Source: JBFHER01 sp041584055 (lineage in GTDB: Bacteria; Bacteroidota; Bacteroidia; Bacteroidales; UBA5342). From it: 7,164 bases of DNA. Shown piece by piece: positions 1 to 6,828 of this stretch. The DNA lies in NCBI GenBank assembly GCA_041584055.1, contig JBFHER010000197.1:1-7164 (forward strand). The letters run 5' to 3'. A model generated the notes under the pieces. The model worked only from the letters and a program-made list of their open reading frames with translations, had not been told where the DNA came from and did not search any database. The translations under genes were made by a program, and so were the position numbers. Position 1 is the stretch's first letter. The number at the start of each line of letters is the position of its first letter.

Positions 1-1061
1 ATATAGGTTCCATCACACCATACCATACCGGCATCAAGATCAACTGGCAAGCGTTTGTATCGTTTTGTTTCCTCAACCCGAACAATCTCCACAGCATCAA
101 TCACCCACTCTTTATTTACCATCAGATACTCTGTTGAAGAAGAACTCGCCGGATTTGTCATAAAGTTACTGGCATCAGCAACAAATGAAGCATAATCTAC
201 CCCAGTAGGCAGCCTGAATATAATCACGGCAGCTCCAAATACGGAATGCAGCCAATCGTTCATGGTAGATGTGGTTGAGTAAATCGATACCAGGTTAGGA
301 ACAGCAGGTGCATCTGCATCTTTTCCTGAGGTTTCAAAATAGGTCTCCCAATCAGCCATGCCCAGGTTAACAGGTGAATTTGAATTTCCTAGCGGATCGT
401 CTTTATGATCAATGCCATCCTGAGCTAAAACAGTACTGGTTCTGGGCTCCAGCGGATAATCCATGCCCGTTCCCGGCCACATCCATGTCATAAAGGTCAC
501 CGGCAAAACATCCATCAAATTACCTTCTGAGTCTACCCAGGGTGACTCTGAAGAGCTTGTTGGTTGCAAGACACCGATGCATAGTCCATCAAGGTAGATT
601 ACCTCGTCGCTGTTGTTATATATTTCATGAAACTGATCTGAATAATATGACTTATCCTCTGTGGTTTTGGAGCCGGTGTAATAAATCTCCTTGAATACCA
701 AACCTCCACTTAAAGATGCAGCATTCAAAGTCAGGGTATAGTCATCTACCGTACCTGGAATGCTTTGATTTTCAAGAATTCCATTAAATGCAAATTCATC
801 CGTAAGCATGCTTGCCGTGATTGTGTATGCCCCGGATTCCACTTCAAAACTAACCAACCCATTCACATCCGTTGTTGCAGAATCCTTAATTCCTGATTGA
901 GAATTGACGATCTTGATTGTAATTCCGGAAAGATCTGATCCTGTATAACCATCCGGATATTCAACGGTTACATTTACCTTGTACAGTTCTGCCTCAGGAT
1001 CGCAGCTGTACAAAAACAAACCTGTCAACATAACAGCAAATACTAATTTTAAACTTTTCAT
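1..1061 (-). CDS. DUF4876-like surface lipoprotein, 3'-truncated by the window edge
   Basis: The frame opens at ATG 1061 and stays open for 353 codons to the edge, so the C-terminus is missing. Residues 1-20 are a lipoprotein signal (MKSLKLVFAV..., lipobox LYSC, lipidated Cys20). The next residues, DPEAE, are acidic and could act as a Bacteroidota surface-export signal (inference). Residues about 27-85 look like a small transthyretin/carboxypeptidase-regulatory-like beta-sandwich (ITIKIVNSQSG, TTDVNGLVSFEVESGAYTI). From about 118 on, the KEIYYTGS, QFHEIYNNSDEVIYLDGL and later PGTGMDYPLEP...VLAQDGIDHK segments match what I recall of DUF4876 proteins, with a lamin-tail-like core. The molecular function of the family is not known to me. 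It begins 19 nt after the receptor stop codon, so it is probably co-transcribed and acts as an outer-membrane partner or substrate-binding accessory of that receptor. Family placement is from memory of motifs, not from a search. Confidence 0.85.
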   Translation of the reverse strand, partial: MKSLKLVFAVMLTGLFLYSCDPEAELYKVNVTVEYPDGYTGSDLSGITIKIVNSQSGIKDSATTDVNGLVSFEVESGAYTITASMLTDEFAFNGILENQSIPGTVDDYTLTLNAASLSGGLVFKEIYYTGSKTTEDKSYYSDQFHEIYNNSDEVIYLDGLCIGVLQPTSSSESPWVDSEGNLMDVLPVTFMTWMWPGTGMDYPLEPRTSTVLAQDGIDHKDDPLGNSNSPVNLGMADWETYFETSGKDADAPAVPNLVSIYSTTSTMNDWLHSVFGAAVIIFRLPTGVDYASFVADASNFMTNPASSSSTEYLMVNKEWVIDAVEIVRVEETKRYKRLPVDLDAGMVWCDGTY

Positions 1062-1080
1062 AATCAATTATTTAATTGGG

Positions 1081-3951
1081 TTAATAATTCAATTTAATTT
1101 TTACTTCGGCACCAAAATAGGTGGAATTATTGCGTTGTACATAGCCATTTTGAACCTGGTCACTTGCGTGATAAGGCTGATAATTAATAATATTATTTAC
1201 AAAGAATGAAACCGTTGAAAAATCACCGATTTCCTTTGTTATTCGGGCATTAAACTGCACCACAGGCGGTAGGTCTTCGGCCATATAGAAGCGGACGTTG
1301 TTCACCGTTTTAATTAAATTGACCAGGGGTTTTTCCGTCGCCAGTTCCCGGTTAAAGGTGTTTAAGTTCCCCTGGGCATCATAATATGCCAAAGGATCAA
1401 TGTATTTACGATCTGTGACATTGTTATAAATTGAACCTTCCAGGCCATCCGTGGCATTCATGTATGGAATTTCTACGCCGTTTTCATCCTCGTAAATGTA
1501 TTGTGTCTTTTCTTTCCAAACGATTTGGGTAATCAGTGATACAACCAGTCGCAGTGAAGGCACATGCGTAATGGTTCTGACATTCGTATTAAAACGCTCA
1601 TACAATTTGCCTTCTCCTTTGGCATACACCCCAACCAATTGTGTAGTTTTACCTGCATAATAGTGTGTGGGTTGATACAGATTATCAAGTGATGTTTGTT
1701 GTTTTAAGTGAAAATATGCGCCATCCACAACCACATTTGTATTCAAATAATTTATTTTTCCCAATTCAATTGTATATTCAATTCCTTTTTTAACATTTTC
1801 TATGCCATTGACCGGAACAGAATAATCGTAATACAGCGTATCGTTGGTACTGCCAATCTGTTTCTCTACCCCATCCTGAAGATAAAACAAGCCATTGTCT
1901 CTAAAATAGGGATACAATCCGGCCTCTAAGTAGTCAAAACGTTTGTAAACAAATTGATCATAAACACGATTAAAGGAAAAACCATTTTTCAAATGCTCCT
2001 GATAGGCGGTCACATTTATTTTTTTCTGCCAAAGTTTAAGGAAAAGACCAAGCTCTTTTTTATAGTTTCTTGCCGGTTTGAGATCCGGATTACTCAGATC
2101 GCTGTTTACCGTAGTTGAAACCACAACCATGCGATTGTCCACCTGATCAAGGTAATTAAAACTAACCCGGTCTTCGTAGGCATTGTCAGGGTAAAAATGC
2201 AATAAGGTTGGAGATTTGGTGGCAATGCCAAGGCCTCCTTTTAATGATACCTGTTGAAAAACTGCAGCTTTTTCGTTGGCAAACAAACGCCATTTGAAAT
2301 TAGACCGGGGATCAATATAAGTAAAAAGTCCGGACTTAAAAGGGCCCTCAGGCTGTAAGTTGGTATATCTGATCCCGGCTTGTATTTCCAGCAGTGTTTT
2401 TCCAAGGGGAACAGTAAGCAGATCCTCGGCAAAAAATGACAGCTGATTCAAAGCCGGAATGGACTTAAATGACCTTGGCCTTGTTGAATTATTGCTCAAC
2501 GGATTCGGTGGTTTAGTCACATCAAATAGCCTTCCATCTCCATTGTTACCATTCGTTCTCCAGTCTGCACCTATCACAAGATTGTTTCGCACATATCCGA
2601 ACTTACGATTGACATTACCCACAATCTTTGCTGAATAATTGTAGGGTTTCCCATCGATTGATAAATCACTTAAATAGGAGCTGGGCAAATAGATGGTTTC
2701 AAAAATTCCACTTTCGTAAGATTGAAACAAGGGTTGGGCTCCGTTGATGGATTCAATTTCTTTTATTTTTGTGAGTTGATGTTCAAAACTTGAGCTAAAT
2801 GCATATTTAATATTGCTTATCCATGGTTTGTTTAAATTCCATGTTCCAAATACATTTGTTCTAAAGCTTAGATCCTCCGCACTGTAATCCTCAATATCCC
2901 GCATATCCGGATCAGATTTCTGCGCATTGATATTCTGGCTAAGTGCAAATTTCACATTGAAGCTCATTGGATAATTTTTCTTAAAAAAAGTGTTCGAATA
3001 ACCCAGGTTTCCGGTGATCCGATTAAAAGATTTGTATTTATAACGCAAATCATTCAAAGCTTCCGTATAATCCGTTTGTAAATTAATTGCACCACCGTTG
3101 TTTTTTAACTGAAGCCCTTTGTCCACCGAAAATAATTTTAGCTGTGGATCAACTTTAACTTTTAAATTTATTGGGGTATATCCCGCTTTGGTTTTGACAA
3201 TGACTGCACCGGAAGTCAGGTCACCATGTTCGGCACTTGGGATTCCCCGTACAACCTCAATGCTTTCAATGTTATCAATTGATATCCCACGCACATCAAC
3301 ACCACCTGTCGCCGTTGAGTTATAAACGCTTCCCACATTCCCTGAAATTGAACTGGCCGTACTTAAAACCTGCATATTGGCGTCGTTCGAAATTTGAGAC
3401 CCATCAATAATGACGGCAGTTCCTAAACTTGAGTTCGGATTTGAATTTGACTCAAAATCTCTTATTTTCAACTGGTTAGGGTTCGACAAATTAGGGTTCT
3501 TTGAAAGTTCTCCGGGCAGCAACTGCAATGCGTCCGACAGGTCTGTCGGCTGAATATGTTCAAGGGTTTGCATGCTGATATCTGAAACACTTCCAAGGCC
3601 CTGACTTTCTTTTGCCCGCACGGTGACTTCCTGGATTGCCAGTGTGCTTTTCTCAAGTTCAATAAGTTCGAATAGCAGCCCATCCAAAACGATCGATTTA
3701 CAATGCACTTCATATCCGATATAGCTTGCACACAACTCATAAACCCCTGAAGGCAAACCTGTAATAGTAAACTCACCCTCACTGTTTGTGGTCGTCCAGC
3801 GATCGATATTTTTTATCCCGATGGTCACCATTTCGATGGGTAAACCATTGGATGCATCCACAACCTTTCCTTTTATGGATGGCTTCTCCTGTGCGACCAC
3901 ATAAGCCGACAAGGAAACATAAAATACCAATATTTTAACGATCGCTTTCAA
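1081..3951 (-). CDS. TonB-dependent outer-membrane receptor (CarboxypepD_reg-like domain, plug, barrel)
   Basis: This 956-residue protein is a full-length active-transport receptor powered by TonB/ExbBD. Residues 1-20 form a signal peptide, with likely cleavage at VVA|QE. Residues about 25-105 are a carboxypeptidase-regulatory-like beta-sandwich (IKGKVVDASNGLPIE, TTNSEGEFTITGLPSGVYEL). A linker, IQEVTVRAKES, leads to the plug at about 120-260, which carries VIIDG and the plug signature IESIEVVRGIPSAEHG...LTSGAVIVKTKAG. The rest is a beta-barrel with a receptor-type segment NPDLKPARNYKKELG and a C-terminal strand ending in Tyr. No SusD-like partner is seen and it does not look like a SusC glycan receptor. 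The start is TTG at 3951: it gives a clean signal peptide, the first internal Met (residue 41) would remove it, and an in-frame stop lies 12 codons upstream (3985-3987). It lies 4 nt after the polyferredoxin stop, so translation is probably coupled. The ligand is unknown; the neighbour suggests a metal or metal complex (inference). Confidence 0.95.
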   Translation of the reverse strand: MKAIVKILVFYVSLSAYVVAQEKPSIKGKVVDASNGLPIEMVTIGIKNIDRWTTTNSEGEFTITGLPSGVYELCASYIGYEVHCKSIVLDGLLFELIELEKSTLAIQEVTVRAKESQGLGSVSDISMQTLEHIQPTDLSDALQLLPGELSKNPNLSNPNQLKIRDFESNSNPNSSLGTAVIIDGSQISNDANMQVLSTASSISGNVGSVYNSTATGGVDVRGISIDNIESIEVVRGIPSAEHGDLTSGAVIVKTKAGYTPINLKVKVDPQLKLFSVDKGLQLKNNGGAINLQTDYTEALNDLRYKYKSFNRITGNLGYSNTFFKKNYPMSFNVKFALSQNINAQKSDPDMRDIEDYSAEDLSFRTNVFGTWNLNKPWISNIKYAFSSSFEHQLTKIKEIESINGAQPLFQSYESGIFETIYLPSSYLSDLSIDGKPYNYSAKIVGNVNRKFGYVRNNLVIGADWRTNGNNGDGRLFDVTKPPNPLSNNSTRPRSFKSIPALNQLSFFAEDLLTVPLGKTLLEIQAGIRYTNLQPEGPFKSGLFTYIDPRSNFKWRLFANEKAAVFQQVSLKGGLGIATKSPTLLHFYPDNAYEDRVSFNYLDQVDNRMVVVSTTVNSDLSNPDLKPARNYKKELGLFLKLWQKKINVTAYQEHLKNGFSFNRVYDQFVYKRFDYLEAGLYPYFRDNGLFYLQDGVEKQIGSTNDTLYYDYSVPVNGIENVKKGIEYTIELGKINYLNTNVVVDGAYFHLKQQTSLDNLYQPTHYYAGKTTQLVGVYAKGEGKLYERFNTNVRTITHVPSLRLVVSLITQIVWKEKTQYIYEDENGVEIPYMNATDGLEGSIYNNVTDRKYIDPLAYYDAQGNLNTFNRELATEKPLVNLIKTVNNVRFYMAEDLPPVVQFNARITKEIGDFSTVSFFVNNIINYQPYHASDQVQNGYVQRNNSTYFGAEVKIKLNY

Positions 3952-3958
3952 ACAGCTA
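3949..3958 (-). promoter_or_regulatory. Coupled stop/TTG start junction
   Basis: On the minus strand the polyferredoxin ends with TAG (3958-3956); four bases later TTG (3951-3949) opens the receptor. No ATG or GTG gives an intact signal peptide, so TTG decides the start. The short gap and lack of a Shine-Dalgarno sequence suggest that ribosomes ending the first gene re-start on the second. Confidence 0.7.
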
Positions 3959-5899
3959 ATTTTTATAGGATAAACGATCCACTTTTACCGACTTTCCACC
4001 CTCCTTAAAATCAAAAGGATTTACATATTGCGCATCCTTTCCATTTGTAAAATGCACCGTCAGGCTATCAATTGAAAGTGCATCATATACCCCTGCTTCA
4101 GGCAAACTTATTTGATCATAATAGACACATATTTTTGTCTTCAGACTATCCTGAAAATTTTCAAAACCGTAGATACTTGTATTATGTCCAAGATGACTGT
4201 ACAGATATTGATAGTCGCGAAAGCTGGCCCCATTAAAGTCACCATTCAGAACATAGCAATACAACCCTTCCTCCGCGATCTGTCTATCGTTATAAATGTA
4301 TTTTATTTTATTAAAAAAGAGTTCAGCAAATTCGAGTAAGGACAATTTTGCGTGATCAAGGTCCATGAATACAACTTCAAAACCCGGATCCACGGTTTGG
4401 TTTCCGTTGCTTCCTTCAATCATCAGGGCATCCGTTTCCAGCACTTCTTTGATCTGTTCGGGATCTACATTAACCGTATCGGCATAGTACAGATATAAAT
4501 TTACAGGACAACCGTATTCCGTCATCATGCCGTTCACATTTAATTTATTACGGAGCATGTAAATGAGGTAGTTATTGTCGTAAACATCAAAAAACTTATC
4601 CAAGCCTATTTTTATCACCTGAACTGAATCAATCCTGGCAGACATTTTTTTCAGCACATACTTTGATGACTTAAAAATTCCTTCCTTGATTTCATCCTCT
4701 GTGAGCACCTCGTCATCATACCAGATTTTAACCGTATGAGAATTTACAAAAGTACTTACTCCCATCACCCCATCCATGCGGCGCATTTTGTTCGCAAAAC
4801 TGATGCTGGAACCAAAACATTTTATGTCCTTCAGTCCTTCCATACGTAAAACAGAAGCCTCATTCATTTCTTCTTTCGAACCCCACACTTCCGTTATTGT
4901 CGGAAGCTCATAGGTGGCTCCAATAATCACTCCGGCTGTCACAAATAGCACAACAAGTGATGGCGTCAGCCACTTCCGTCTTTTCCCTGATAAGGTCAGG
5001 GTATTCTCAACCGGGCACACATGCAAACAATCATTACAAAGATTGCAGTCAGCCTGGTTAACCGTGGTGAGATTTGCAACATCAATGCCCTGATGACATG
5101 CTCTTGAGCAAAGGTTGCAGTCAATACAACTTTCAACATTTCTGTTAATCTTCAAAAACAAAGGGAAAATATTTCTTGTTTTAATCTTCAATTCGAGGAT
5201 GTAACCAGCCACACAGGAAATTGCAAGCGGCCAAACATAAGACAATTCAACATTCAAATACAATAAAATAATATAAACCAGCATGATTGATGCAAAAACA
5301 AGGAAATACCGGAAGATATTCGTTAATGCACCCAGAGGACACAAATATTTACAAAAGAACATCCGTATGACCACGGATCCAAACACCCACAAACCGATGG
5401 CAAGCAATGCCATCCATAAAACCACATCATGTCCAAAACCGGTAGTCAGTGCGAAGAAAGGATCAAACTTTTTACAAAACAACTCACTTGAATCAAGTGT
5501 GTAATAAAAAACAACAAACAGCAAAATATATTTAAGTGACTTCAGGAATGCATCAAGCAGCTTGCCTACCTGGATTGTAATTTTCAGTTTATGCCCAAGT
5601 TTATGGAACCATTCTCCAAGACTGCCAAGCGGACAAATGTAACTGCAAAATAACTTTCCAAAAAGGACCATCGCCACCACTAATAACAAACCCATGGTGA
5701 TTTGTGTGCTACTCATGGTACATGCAAGGGATCCACGATTCAGGTAACTTCCCAATGCCTGTAAACCGCCGAATGGACAATATTTTTCAAAGTCTATATT
5801 CCCGGAATAAAAAACAGATTTAATCACAAGAAAAAGAACATACAAAAGGACAATTCCCTGAAATACTATTCTTACAATGTTACTTTTCGTTTTTTTCAT
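3956..5899 (-). CDS. Inner-membrane 4Fe-4S polyferredoxin (NapH/NosR/CcoG-type) with HMA-like periplasmic C-terminus
   Basis: From ATG 5899 it is 647 residues. About six membrane segments (roughly 8-30, 66-84, 119-135, 158-180, 197-215, 219-236) precede two ferredoxin motifs, Cys258/261/264/268 and Cys285/288/291/295, then a seventh segment at 311-330. Positive residues place the N-terminus, the CSYICPLG (85-92) and CKYLCPLG (183-190) motifs and both clusters in the cytoplasm, so residues 331-647 should be periplasmic. In NapH, NosR and CcoG this core passes electrons across the membrane. The periplasmic part resembles HMA folds: about 347-416 aligns in pattern with a metal-binding domain but has a single Cys361 (CFGSS rather than CxxC), and about 425-493 repeats the fold pattern. 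In-frame starts at TTG 5953 or ATG 5938 exist, but ATG 5899 follows an A-rich tract and gives the compact MKKTKSN N-terminus ahead of the first membrane segment. Exact role unknown; reductive metal handling is inferred. Confidence 0.9.
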   Translation of the reverse strand: MKKTKSNIVRIVFQGIVLLYVLFLVIKSVFYSGNIDFEKYCPFGGLQALGSYLNRGSLACTMSSTQITMGLLLVVAMVLFGKLFCSYICPLGSLGEWFHKLGHKLKITIQVGKLLDAFLKSLKYILLFVVFYYTLDSSELFCKKFDPFFALTTGFGHDVVLWMALLAIGLWVFGSVVIRMFFCKYLCPLGALTNIFRYFLVFASIMLVYIILLYLNVELSYVWPLAISCVAGYILELKIKTRNIFPLFLKINRNVESCIDCNLCSRACHQGIDVANLTTVNQADCNLCNDCLHVCPVENTLTLSGKRRKWLTPSLVVLFVTAGVIIGATYELPTITEVWGSKEEMNEASVLRMEGLKDIKCFGSSISFANKMRRMDGVMGVSTFVNSHTVKIWYDDEVLTEDEIKEGIFKSSKYVLKKMSARIDSVQVIKIGLDKFFDVYDNNYLIYMLRNKLNVNGMMTEYGCPVNLYLYYADTVNVDPEQIKEVLETDALMIEGSNGNQTVDPGFEVVFMDLDHAKLSLLEFAELFFNKIKYIYNDRQIAEEGLYCYVLNGDFNGASFRDYQYLYSHLGHNTSIYGFENFQDSLKTKICVYYDQISLPEAGVYDALSIDSLTVHFTNGKDAQYVNPFDFKEGGKSVKVDRLSYKN

Positions 5900-6055
5900 T
5901 GATATTTTTCGGTTTAGTGCCTTATAAAAAATATACATCCCGTAAACACACAAGGGATTGCCTTTTCAAATTTTACAAGAACCTTAATTTTCATTCATCA
6001 TTTCGTAACTTAGACAGCGTAGCAATAAGCCCGGGGTGTGTCGTACTTAATTCGG
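5900..6055 (-). other. Intergenic leader of the polyferredoxin-receptor-lipoprotein block
   Basis: This 156-nt gap lies between the small lipoprotein stop and the polyferredoxin start, read on the minus strand. It is AT-rich except for a GC island at 6029-6043. An A-rich tract just before ATG 5899 (AAACCGAAAAATATCA) is the likely ribosome landing site. I found no good TTG / TAnnTTTG promoter pair and no hairpin followed by a T-run. Either the promoter is of a weaker form or the block is read through from the lipoprotein gene. Confidence 0.5.
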
Positions 6056-6487
6056 TCAGAATTCAAAAAGCCAGTCCCGCTCTTTTAAGATTGCAACCGC
6101 TTCTTCTTTTGTTTTATAAAGGTCTCCATCAGTCTCCCACCATGTCTCACCCTTCTTGATGCCAAGCTTATCGCAGCCCAGACTCTTGTACATTTTCACA
6201 TCCTCAAGGGTTTCACATTTATACCCGTCATGCTTCTCATTTATGACTTTTAATTTTGCAGGATATCCAACCTTAACATCCTCACCAGCTTCATAAACGA
6301 TTAAACCATAACATTCTACCCCAACTTCTACCCAATCCGGAAATTTCAACTTGTTTTTTTTACTGATTGTTCCTGAATTGCCATCTACAAAGAAACGACT
6401 GTCATCGCCGTTGTTTTTAACATCACTTTTCGTACCACATGATGCAAAAAACAAAATCACAAAAAGCACTATTAAATTCGTTTTCAT
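6056..6487 (-). CDS. Small lipoprotein of unknown function
   Basis: I do not recognise this 143-residue protein. The chosen start, ATG 6487, gives a textbook lipoprotein signal (MKTNLIVLFVILFFASC, lipidated Cys17); the frame could open earlier at 6532, but that would put 15 extra residues before the signal. After a polar linker (18-48) there is one compact domain. It has alternating strands (WVEVGVECYGLIVYEAG, VGYPAKLKVIN, GYKCETLEDV) that suggest a small beta-barrel, then a conserved-looking Gly/Trp stretch (GCDKLGIKKGETWWETDGDL) and a short C-terminal helix (KTKEEAVAILKERDW). The mature part has three cysteines (59, 91, 105), so a disulfide or metal contact is possible but not shown. It probably sits in a membrane facing the periplasm or the outside. 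It lies upstream of, and on the same strand as, the polyferredoxin block, at 156 nt, so co-regulation is possible but not evident. Confidence 0.85.
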   Translation of the reverse strand: MKTNLIVLFVILFFASCGTKSDVKNNGDDSRFFVDGNSGTISKKNKLKFPDWVEVGVECYGLIVYEAGEDVKVGYPAKLKVINEKHDGYKCETLEDVKMYKSLGCDKLGIKKGETWWETDGDLYKTKEEAVAILKERDWLFEF

Positions 6488-6710
6488 AAGAAATATGTTA
6501 TAAGATGCTAAAATAGAAAATAAATATGTCACTTCTGAACATTCATAACAGGAAAAATACTAAAACAACACTTTTTTAATTCAGTCTGACTCTAAATAAA
6601 CACTTAAGGCATTCATCCTAAAAAACAGAATCCAATTTGTTTTATCTTTGGTTTTCTGAATAAATTCAACCCTGCAAATAAGAAAACATTGTGATCGCAT
6701 TTACACCTTC

Positions 6711-6725
6711 TTTATATCATATAAA
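6711..6725. promoter_or_regulatory. Perfect 7-1-7 palindrome, candidate operator
   Basis: TTTATATCATATAAA is an exact inverted repeat of seven bases around a central C, 105 nt before the start codon of the plus-strand receptor. Its length and symmetry fit a dimeric repressor site. Receptor genes are often controlled by metal-sensing regulators such as Fur, but this does not match a consensus I can name, so the regulator is unknown. Chance is a real alternative in AT-rich DNA. Confidence 0.35.
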
Positions 6726-6751
6726 TTGTATCCAATCAGCATTTTCTCCTG

Positions 6752-6766
6752 AAAAAATTATTTTTT
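6752..6766. repeat. A/T-only dyad
   Basis: AAAAAAT-T-ATTTTTT is an exact 7-1-7 inverted repeat built only of A and T, 64 nt before the receptor start. It could be an operator, a flexible or bent upstream element, or chance given the composition. Confidence 0.3.
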
Positions 6767-6771
6767 TGCAT

Positions 6772-6793
6772 GCCCTGACACACCAGTCGGGGC
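6772..6793 (+). other. GC-rich stem-loop upstream of the second receptor
   Basis: GCCCTGAC and GTCGGGGC pair as an 8-bp stem (one U-G pair on the plus-strand RNA; a C-A mismatch on the minus-strand RNA), closed by the 6-nt loop ACACCA. It stands out in AT-rich surroundings and ends 37 nt before ATG 6831. No T-run follows on the plus strand, and on the minus strand the T-run is too distant, so it is not a standard terminator. It could be a leader hairpin if transcription starts upstream, or a protein-binding dyad if it starts at the ATG. Confidence 0.4.
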
Positions 6794-6797
6794 GCCG

Positions 6798-6828
6798 TTG
6801 GAAATCAATGCATAATTCTCTTAATTTG
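6798..6828 (+). promoter_or_regulatory. Candidate Bacteroidota promoter at the receptor start
   Basis: TTG at 6798-6800, a 20-nt spacer and TTAATTTG at 6821-6828 resemble the TTG / TAnnTTTG sites used by the primary sigma factor of this phylum, with one mismatch in the -7 box. The box ends 2 nt before ATG 6831, so a transcript from it would begin at or very near the start codon, that is, nearly leaderless. The fit is suggestive only. Confidence 0.3.

Noticed and set aside
979..1209. Plus-strand open frame of 76 codons
   Set aside because: It overlaps the start of the DUF4876-like gene and the end of the receptor gene on the other strand; it has no domain pattern of its own.
3468..3782. Minus-strand open frame of 104 codons inside the receptor gene
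   Set aside because: Out-of-frame shadow of the receptor's N-terminal and plug coding region, which has clear domain motifs in the proper frame.
5900..5953. Longer polyferredoxin starting at TTG 5953 or ATG 5938
   Set aside because: These would add a mixed tail (MCVYGMYIFYKALNRKIS) before a typical Lys-rich start; ATG 5899 with an A-rich tract before it is more likely, though not proven.
5928..5974. Minus-strand promoter boxes AAAATTTG (5974-5967) and TATATTTT (5935-5928) upstream of the polyferredoxin
   Set aside because: Neither has a TTG at the proper distance (the second has one only 15 nt away), so both are at chance level for AT-rich DNA.
5899..6159. Plus-strand open frame of 86 codons across the leader and the lipoprotein 3' end
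   Set aside because: Antisense to a well-supported lipoprotein gene, low-complexity composition and no recognisable start signal.
6488..6532. Longer lipoprotein starting at 6532
   Set aside because: It would put 15 residues in front of an already complete lipoprotein signal sequence.
6643..6650. Plus-strand TATCTTTG, an exact match to TAnnTTTG
   Set aside because: No TTG lies about 19-21 nt upstream, and it would leave a leader of about 175 nt; not called as a promoter, but kept as the alternative to the site at 6798-6828.
6751..6793. Stem-loop and nearby A/T tracts as a rho-independent terminator for the minus strand
   Set aside because: Read on the minus strand the stem has a C-A mismatch and is followed first by an A-run; the T-run begins well after the stem, and no gene on that strand ends here.
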